64,000 nt of DNA from Triticum aestivum (taxonomy: Eukaryota; Streptophyta; Magnoliopsida; Poales; Poaceae), in assembly GCF_018294505.1 (NCBI RefSeq), contig NC_057797.1:124563116-124627115 (forward strand), given 5' to 3'. A program made the position numbers and the translations under genes. Below the pieces are notes generated by a model. The model saw only the letters and a program-made list of their open reading frames with translations. It was not told where the DNA came from and searched no databases. Shown piece after piece: positions 57,970 to 64,000 of this stretch. The number at the start of each line of letters is the position of its first letter. The stretch's first letter is position 1.

Positions 57970-59285
57970 GGTTTGGCTTCTATCCATTTGGTGAATTTAT
58001 CCACCATGACCAATAGGTACTTTTTCTTATGGCTTCCTCCTTTAAGGGGTCCGACCATATCAAGCCTCCAGACCGCAAAGGCCCAAGTAATGGGGATTGT
58101 TTGGAGAGCGGTAGGTGGCATATGGCTTTGGTTTGCAAAAAGCTGGCAACCGACGCAATGTTGGATGAGGTCCTGTGCGTCTGCTCGGGCTGTCGGCCAG
58201 TAGAAACATGTACGGAAGGCCTTACTTACAAGGGCCCGAGCTGCGGCGTGATAGCCGCCGAGTCCAGCATGAATTTCTACCAAAAGTTGCCGTCCTTCCT
58301 CTTTGGAGATGCACCTTTGAAGTACTCTGGTAGCGCTTTTCTTATAAAGCTCTCCCTCGTGGACCTTGTAGGCTTTAGACAGCCGCACAATGCAACGTCC
58401 CTCGTTTGGGTCCTCAGGGAGTTCTTGCCTATTTAGGTAAGCCAAGAAGGGTTCTGTCCACGGGGCGATAACAGCCATAATCACGTGGGCCGAAGGTGTT
58501 ATTTCGGTGGCGGAGCCTCCGATTACGTCAGAGTGTTCGGGATCTGGTGTTCTGGCCGGATCCGGACTGTTGTTGCCGGTCTCCCCTTCCCACACCACGG
58601 ATGGCTTAAACAGCCTTTCCAAGAAGATATTAGGTGGGACAGGGTCACGCTTAGCGCCGATGCGGGCAAGGATATCCGCCGCTTGATTGTTTTCTCGGAC
58701 CACATGGTGGAATTCGAGCCCCTCGAACTGAGCTGACATTTTGAGGACGGCATTGCGGTAAGCCGCCATTTTTGGGTCCTTGGCATCCAAGTCTCCATTT
58801 ATTTGAGATATTGCAAGGTTCGAATCCCCACAGACCTCTAGGCGTTGAATGCCCATGGAGACTGCCATCCGGAGACCATGCAACAGGGCCTCATATTCTG
58901 TTGCATTGTTGGAGTCTGTCTATAATATTTGGAGTACATATTGGACTATATCTCTGGTGGGGGATGTCAGGACGACGCCTGCCCCCAGACCAGCCAGCAT
59001 CTTCGAGCCATCAAAGTGCATGATCCAGTTGGAGTACGCGCCGTACTCTTTAGGGAATTCAGCTTCTGTCCATTTGGCGACGAAATTAGCCAGTACTTGT
59101 GACTTAATGGCTCGTCGTGGTTTGCATGTTATGTCGAACGGGTGGAGCTCAATAGCCCATTTAGCAATCCGGCCCGTGGCATCGCGGTTATTTATTATGT
59201 CCTTGAGTGGTACTTCAGAGGCCACCGTAATTGAACATTCTTGAAAGTAGTGTCGTAGTTTCCGGGATGCCATGAAGACCGTGTA
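57970..59285 (-). pseudogene. RNase H and N-terminal integrase of Fatima-type element 3
   Basis: Minus-strand segments 59273-58920 and 58883-57970. The first has the end of the reverse transcriptase connection (WAIELHPFDITCKPR) and the RNase H start (IMHFDGSKMLAGLGAG). The second continues RNase H (ATEYEALLHGLRMA-like region, VCGDSNLAISQING) and the integrase zinc finger with His-His-Cys-Cys (HAGLGGYHAAARAL ... HCVGC). The first catalytic aspartate follows (RLDMVGPLKGG). The sequence breaks after VDKFTKWIEAKPVT, where the LARD LTR begins. A stop near 58920 and a frame change near 59285 are present. Confidence 0.8.
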
Positions 59286-60215
59286 TGCTATCTTTTAATA
59301 ATGTGGGTACCATGATTTGCATGGAGTGAGGATAGTGGATACGTAGTATACCGGTTTTTGAAGCGGGAACTTATGTCCGTCCGTCTCTCGTTCGACGACG
59401 AGCACTACGCTTACAACCTGGTGTATTGCTGCTATATATAACAGCATTGGTTCGCTGATATTTGGCGTGGCCAAGATTGGGTTGCTAGCCAAGAGGGCTT
59501 TTATTTCTTCCAATCCAGCCGTGGCCGCATCCGTCCACTCGAAGTGTTCGGTGCGTCGAAGAAGGCGATAAAGAGGTAATGCCTTTTCTCCCAATCGGGA
59601 GATAAAGCGGCTTAAGGCAGCCACGCATCCGGTTAATTTCTGGATTTGCTTGAGGTCTGTTGGGATAGCCAACTGTGACAGAGCTCGGATTTTAGCCGGA
59701 TTTGCTTCTATTCCTCTATTGGAAATGATGAAGCCCAAGAGCTTTCCGGCAGGCACGCCGAAAACACATTTTTCCGGATTGAGCTTGATGTCATATGTTC
59801 GGAGATTGTCGAACGTAAGCCTCAAGTCGTCTATTAAAGATTCGACATGTCTGGTTTTAATGACCACATCGTCTATGTATGCCTCCACTGTGTTGCTGAT
59901 TTGTGTTTCCAGGCATGTCTGAATCATGCGTTGATAGGTTGCACCGGCGTTTTTGAGCCCGAAAGGCATGGTGTTAAAATAGAAGGGGACGTATGGAGTG
60001 ATGAATGTCGTTGCAGCTTGATCGGACTCCGCCATCTTGATTTGATGGTATCCGGAGTATGCGTCGAGGAAACACAATGAGTTGTGTCCTGCGCTAGCGT
60101 CGATAATTTGATCGATGCGGGGAGGGGGAAGGGATCCTTGGGGCAAGCCTTGTTAGGGTCCTTGAAATAGACACATAGGCGCCAGGATTTGTCCTTCTTT
60201 GGTACCATCACTAGG
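59286..60215 (-). pseudogene. Reverse transcriptase of Fatima-type element 3
   Basis: Minus strand. Segment 60211-60100 has VPKKDKSWRLCVYFKDPNKA (reverse transcriptase start). Segment 60146-59295 has LDAYSGYHQIKM, PFGLKNAGATYQRM and the catalytic YIDD at 59879-59868, then LNPEKCVFGVPAGKLLGFI and the connection region (LIYAAIHQVVS-like, FPLQKPVYYVSTIL). A frameshift separates the two segments near 60140 and another joins them to the upstream protease at about 60215. The motifs are complete, so it was once functional. Confidence 0.85.
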
Positions 60216-62349
60216 TTTGCTAGCCAGTTCGTATATTTATTTCTCTAATGAATCCGGCCTTGAGTAACTTGGCTAGGTCTTCTCCCATGGCTTGTCGCTT
60301 AGGCTTTGAGAAACGCCGAAGAGTCTGCTTGACCGGCTTGTATCCCTTTAGAATGTTTAGGCTATGCTCGGCCAGCCTGCGTGGGATTCCTAGCATGTCT
60401 AAAGGATGCCAGGCGAAGATGTCCCAATTCTCGCGCAAAAACTCCCGTAGTGCGGCGTCTGTTGTGGGGTTCAGTGTTACCCCGATGGATGTTGTTTTTG
60501 TAGGGTCCGTTGGGTGGACCTGGAATTTTACTATTTTGTCCGCTGGTTTAAAAGAGGTGGACTTGGATCTTTTGTCGAGTATCACGTCGTCCCTGTCCAC
60601 TGTGGAGTGCAGCGCAGTTAGTCTTTCGGCCACGAGGGCTTCGGATAACGCCTCGAGGGCCAGTACGGCGGTTTTATTTTCGGTGCGGAGTGCTATGTCC
60701 GGATCACTAGCTAGAGTGATGATTCCATTGGGTCCGGGCATCTTGAGCTTCATGTACCCGTAATGGGGTATAGCTTGGAAGATCGTGAATGCCTCCCGCC
60801 CTAAAAGGGCGTGGTATCCTCTACTAAATGGGGCCACTTGGAATGTGATTTATTTGGACCTATAATTCTCCGGCGTGCCGAATACCACATCTAGTGTGAT
60901 TTTTCCCGCACATCGTGCCTCCCGACTAGGGATGATTCCTCTGAAGGTCGTGCTGCTTTGCTCAATGCGGCTCTTGTCTATTTCCATTTTGCTAAGAGTC
61001 TCCTTGTAGATGAGGTTTAATCCACTGCCACCGTCCATGAGAACTTTAGTAAGCCGGAAGCCGTCCACAATTGGACTAAGGACCAAAGCGGCTAGTGCTC
61101 GGGCTGTTCGGAATTGAGGTTCGTCAGTGGCATTGAAGGTTATGGCCATTTCGTTCCATGGATTTATTGCTGCAGTGTGGCAGACTTCGGCAAAGCTGCG
61201 GAGTGCTCGCTTGCGCCTATTATTTGAGGCGAAAGTCTCGAAGATTGTCAATATTGTATTGTTATTTTCCATGGGATGGTGCTCTGTGTTATTGTTAATG
61301 AGGAGATACTTGCCGCTCTTGGCCACCTGCCGGAGTATCCAACATGCTCTAAGGCCGTGTGTTGGCATGGTATCAGGTGTATTGTGAATTTTGCATGGCC
61401 CATTGACCCATCCCTCCAATACGGTTCCACGCCCTGTAGTGGGATCTGGTTTCTTTGTAATTGGATCGGGTGACTTATGAGAGTACACCCTTTTAGTTTG
61501 GATGGGGGGTTTAGTGAGAGCCGGAGGATCCCAGAATTTTGTTTGGGTTTTCCAGGTGCTTTCCATCGAACAATACTTCTGTACTATGGCCGCCAAGTCA
61601 GCGAAGTGTGCTATGTCACGGCGACTTATGGCGTTGAGAATTCCCTTGTCCATGCAATTTTTGCAAAAGAATGAAATTGTGTCTTCCTTGCGACAGTCCT
61701 TGACCTTGCTCATTACAAGCAGGAATCTGGCCCAATAGTGATGTACTGTCTCTTGGGACTCTTGTCCAATGTGGTAACGATCACTTATGTGAGGGTGGGT
61801 GGGTAGATTTAGGTCCAAACCCTGGCCCGATCTGAGACCCAGGGGCAGAGAAGTTTCCGAGCTTGGCAGTTCGGGCTCCGGGACGTTTCCCAATAGTTCT
61901 GGACCATTGTCCAATTCTAGGTTCGAAGCTTGGGCCATGTCCTCCCGTAGACGGGTATTCGGATCGGAGAGCTCGGGAATCCAGACATAGTTTGTCCTCA
62001 AAATAGAGGAAGAATCGTTGCATTGCTCCTCCACCACCGCTATCTGATGGGTGACCGGCTGAGAATTAATCTCCCTTTGGTCGGGTTTAAGCCCGATCCG
62101 ATCATAGTCCATAGCGACTCCCAAGGCGGCGATGCGATCCAAGATCTCGTTCAAGGAAGAGAGCTCCATTGGATCCATCTGCTCAGTGAATCCCAAGCCG
62201 ACGTGGAGGCTGTTTTTGATGACCCGAGAAGTCATCGTCGGTGAGACGGCCGAACGGGCGGTCATGACGAAGCCACCTAGTCGAAGAGATTGGCCTACAG
62301 CCAGGGCTTCCCGAGAGGTAATGTTGTCCTTGATAACAAGACGAGCCAT
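60216..62349 (-). pseudogene. gag and aspartic protease of Fatima-type element 3
   Basis: Minus-strand ATG at 62349 (MARLVIKDNITSREALAVGQ). The frame is open for 499 codons to a stop at 60850, then continues in the same frame to about 60220. The N-terminal part is unlike elements 1 and 2. A short gag-like block is at about 61770-61560 (QESQETVHHYWARFLLVMS). The Cys/His linker and the protease follow (ALVLSPIVDGFRLTKVLMDG then GSGLNLIYKE, about 61100-61000; GREAFTIFQAIPHYGYMKLK near 60800). Much of the usual gag domain, including the LPLKLKGPARHW motif of elements 1 and 2, is absent. The lead-in to reverse transcriptase (FAWHPLDMLGIPRRLAEHSL) is present. Confidence 0.75.
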
Positions 62350-62377
62350 TAAGCTTTATCGTGAAGGCACAGTGGAA

Positions 62378-62396
62378 CTCTCAATGAAAGCACCAA
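62378..62396 (-). other. Primer-binding site of Fatima-type element 3
   Basis: Minus-strand TTGGTGCTTTCATTGAGAG beside the LTR, identical to elements 1 and 2. Confidence 0.65.
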
Positions 62397-62863
62397 TGTC
62401 GGTGTCAAAACCGGCGGATCTCGGGTAGGGGGTCCCAAACTATGCGTCTAAGGCTGATGGTAACAGGAGGTGGGGGACACAATGTTTACCCAGGTTCGGG
62501 CCCTCTCGATGGAGGTAATACCGTACTTCCTGCTTGATTGATCTTGATGATATGAGTATTACAAGAGTTGATCTACCACGAGATCGTAGAGGCTAAACCC
62601 TAGAAGCTAGCCTATGATTATGATTGTTCTTGTCCTACGGACTAAACCCTCCGGTTTATATAGACACCGGAGGGGTCTATGGTTACATAGAGTCGGTTAC
62701 AAGGGAGGAGATCTACATATCTGAATTTCCAAGCTTGCCTTCCACGTAAAGGAGAGTCCCACCCGGACACGGGACGAAGTCTTCAATCTTGTATCTTAGT
62801 CCAACAGTCCGGCCAAAGTATATAGTCCGGCTGTCCGAGGCCCCCTAATCCAGGACTCCATCA
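62397..62863 (-). repeat. 5' LTR of Fatima-type element 3
   Basis: 467 bp; plus-strand TGTCGGTGTCAAAACCGG to GGACTCCATCA. On the minus strand it starts TGATGGAGTCCTGGATTAGG. Minus-strand TATA box at 62662-62655. Adjacent bases ACCGT (62864-62868) would be the target duplication; the partner is missing. Confidence 0.85.
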
Positions 62864-62869
62864 ACCGTT

Positions 62870-63772
62870 TCCTTCCTCTAATGGCTATACACATATTTAG
62901 TTGTTGTTGATTACGTTACTAAGTGGGTAGAAGCTATTCCAACTAGTAGTGCTGATCATAATACCTCTATTAAGATGCTTAAAGAAGTTATTTTTCTGAG
63001 GTTTGGAGTCCCTAGATATTTAATGACTGATGGTGGTTCACATTTTATTCATGGTGCTTTTCGTAAAATGCTTGCTAAGTATGATGTTAATCATAGAATT
63101 GCATATCCATATCACCCACAGTCTAGTGGTCAAGTAGAACTGAGTAATAGAGAGCTTAAATTAATTTTGCAAAAGACTGTTAATAGATCTAGAAATAATT
63201 GTTCCAAGAAACTTGATGATGCATTATGGGCATATAGAACTGCATATAAAAATCCTATGGGTATGTCTCCATATAAAATGTTTTATGGTATACCTCTCGA
63301 ACTAGAACATAAGGCATATTGGGCCATTAAAGAGCTCAATTATGATTTCAAACTTGCCGGTGAGAAGAGGTTATTTGACATTAGCTCACTTGATGAATGG
63401 AGAACCCAGGACTATGAGAATGCCAAACTATTTAAAGAAAAAGTTAAAAGATGGCATGGTAAAAGGATACAAAAGCGTGAGTTTAACGTAGGTGATTATG
63501 TTTTGTTATACAACTCTCGTTTAAGATTTTTTGCAGGAAAACTCCTCTCTAAATGGGACGGTCCTTACGTTATTGAGGAGGTCTATCGTTCCGGTGCAAT
63601 AAAAATCAACAACTTCGAAGGCACAAATCCGAAGGTGGTGAACGGTCAAAGAATAAAACATTATATCTCACGTACTCCCATAAATGTTGAAACCAATGTT
63701 ATTGAAACTGTAACCCCGGAGGAATACATAAGGGACACTTTCCAGAACGTTTCAGACTCTGAAAAGGAATAG
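62870..63772 (+). pseudogene. Athila-type integrase, C-terminal two thirds, mostly open
   Basis: The frame begins with FPSSNG and then loses one base in a T-run near 62898. After that it is open to TAG at 63770-63772. The catalytic core shows [14 protein letters not shown] (first Asp), [14 protein letters not shown] (second Asp) and [12 protein letters not shown] (Glu), so the D,D,E triad is complete. [19 protein letters not shown] and the C-terminal domain follow ([40 protein letters not shown]). The open part (62975-63772, 265 codons from an internal ATG) has no internal stop, which suggests a fairly young copy. Confidence 0.8.
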
Positions 63773-64000
63773 GTATGTGGTACGGTAAGTAAACCGACTC
63801 CAAAACTGTTCTAATAGCAATTTTTCTCCGTTTTGGAATATTTAAGAAAATAGAAAAATAAGAAGCAGTCTGGGAAGGACACAAGGCGTCGACGAGGGTG
63901 GAGGGTGCGCCCTACCCCCTGGGCGTGCCCCTACCTCGTGGGCACCTCGTGTGCTCTCTGGACTCCGTTTTCTTACATGATACTTCTTTTGGTCGGTAAA
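63773..64000 (+). other. Non-coding region after Athila pol
   Basis: AT-rich, then a short C/G-rich tract. No gene seen before the window ends. Confidence 0.5.

Larger units (their letters stand above)
57970..62863 (-). mobile_element. Pol-bearing Fatima-type Gypsy element 3, minus strand, 3' part missing
   Basis: On the minus strand: 5' LTR (62863-62397), primer site, gag-protease, reverse transcriptase, RNase H and the start of integrase, ending at 57970 where LARD sequence begins. The LTR and primer site match elements 1 and 2. It supplies the pol domains they lack and has no antisense Transposase_28-like gene in the part present. The rest of integrase and the 3' LTR are not in the window. 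They should have been left of the LARD element and were probably lost in the deletion at 45563. Confidence 0.8.
62864..64000 (+). mobile_element. Athila-type Gypsy fragment: integrase and downstream internal region
   Basis: Starts inside the integrase, exactly where Fatima-type element 3 inserted. Continues past the pol stop at 63772 into non-coding sequence with a CACCTCGTGGGC-like C/G-rich stretch (63895-63955) and runs off the window. Same superfamily lineage as 1-3780 and 42967-45563, but not the missing part of 42967-45563 in any simple way, because both are in the same orientation and the order is reversed. Confidence 0.75.

Noticed and set aside
57970..62863. Reading element 3 as the source of the missing pol of element 1 or 2
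   Set aside because: It is a separate insertion in the opposite direction with its own LTR and a different gag; it is a relative, not a displaced part.

Overview
The window looks like intergenic DNA from a large Triticeae (wheat/Aegilops/barley-type) genome. Almost all of it can be assigned to nested transposable elements. No ordinary single-copy host gene, tRNA, rRNA or CRISPR array was seen. The evidence is a set of Triticeae-style long terminal repeats (LTRs) that I recognise from memory: Angela/BARE-1-type Copia, Fatima-type Gypsy, Sabrina/WHAM-type Athila Gypsy and a Sukkula-type LARD. A CACTA DNA transposon is also present. Family names are recognition calls. Boundaries, target-site duplications (TSDs), primer sites and motifs were read directly from the sequence.

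Layout. 1-3780 is the 3' end of an Athila-type Gypsy element with its 3' LTR, lying inside a CACTA transposon. The CACTA body runs from 3781 to its terminal TGTAGTG end at 42966. Its multi-exon gene (about 4070-6428) is cut inside the last exon by a minus-strand Angela Copia element (6429-32872, TSD GATTT), and the last 26 codons plus the stop lie at 32878-32956. That Angela element carries two plus-strand Fatima-type elements: 9704-18833 (TSD GATCC) in its reverse transcriptase region and 22807-31897 (TSD ATAGT) in its 5' LTR. The CACTA 3' end (32957-42966) holds a 27-bp tandem array and many GGCCCAT/ATGGGCC motifs. It is split by a second, plus-strand Angela element (34180-42647, TSD GAAAA). 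42967-45563 is Athila-type internal sequence and a broken LTR into which the CACTA element inserted. 45564-57969 is a minus-strand LARD (Sukkula-like) with very long, rearranged LTRs and a non-coding internal domain. 57970-62863 is a minus-strand, pol-bearing Fatima relative cut within its integrase. 62864-64000 is Athila integrase and downstream sequence.

How the parts relate. The two Fatima-type elements at 9704 and 22807 encode only gag and aspartic protease on the sense strand. In place of reverse transcriptase, RNase H and integrase they carry a spliced gene on the opposite strand, with its own TATA box and conserved splice sites. The relative at 57970-62863 has the pol domains but no such antisense gene. 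This suggests a non-autonomous/autonomous pair. All reading frames carry stops or frameshifts except a few long segments. By hand count the paired LTRs of the two non-autonomous elements differ at about 16/485 and 19/482 sites, which makes them the youngest datable insertions here.
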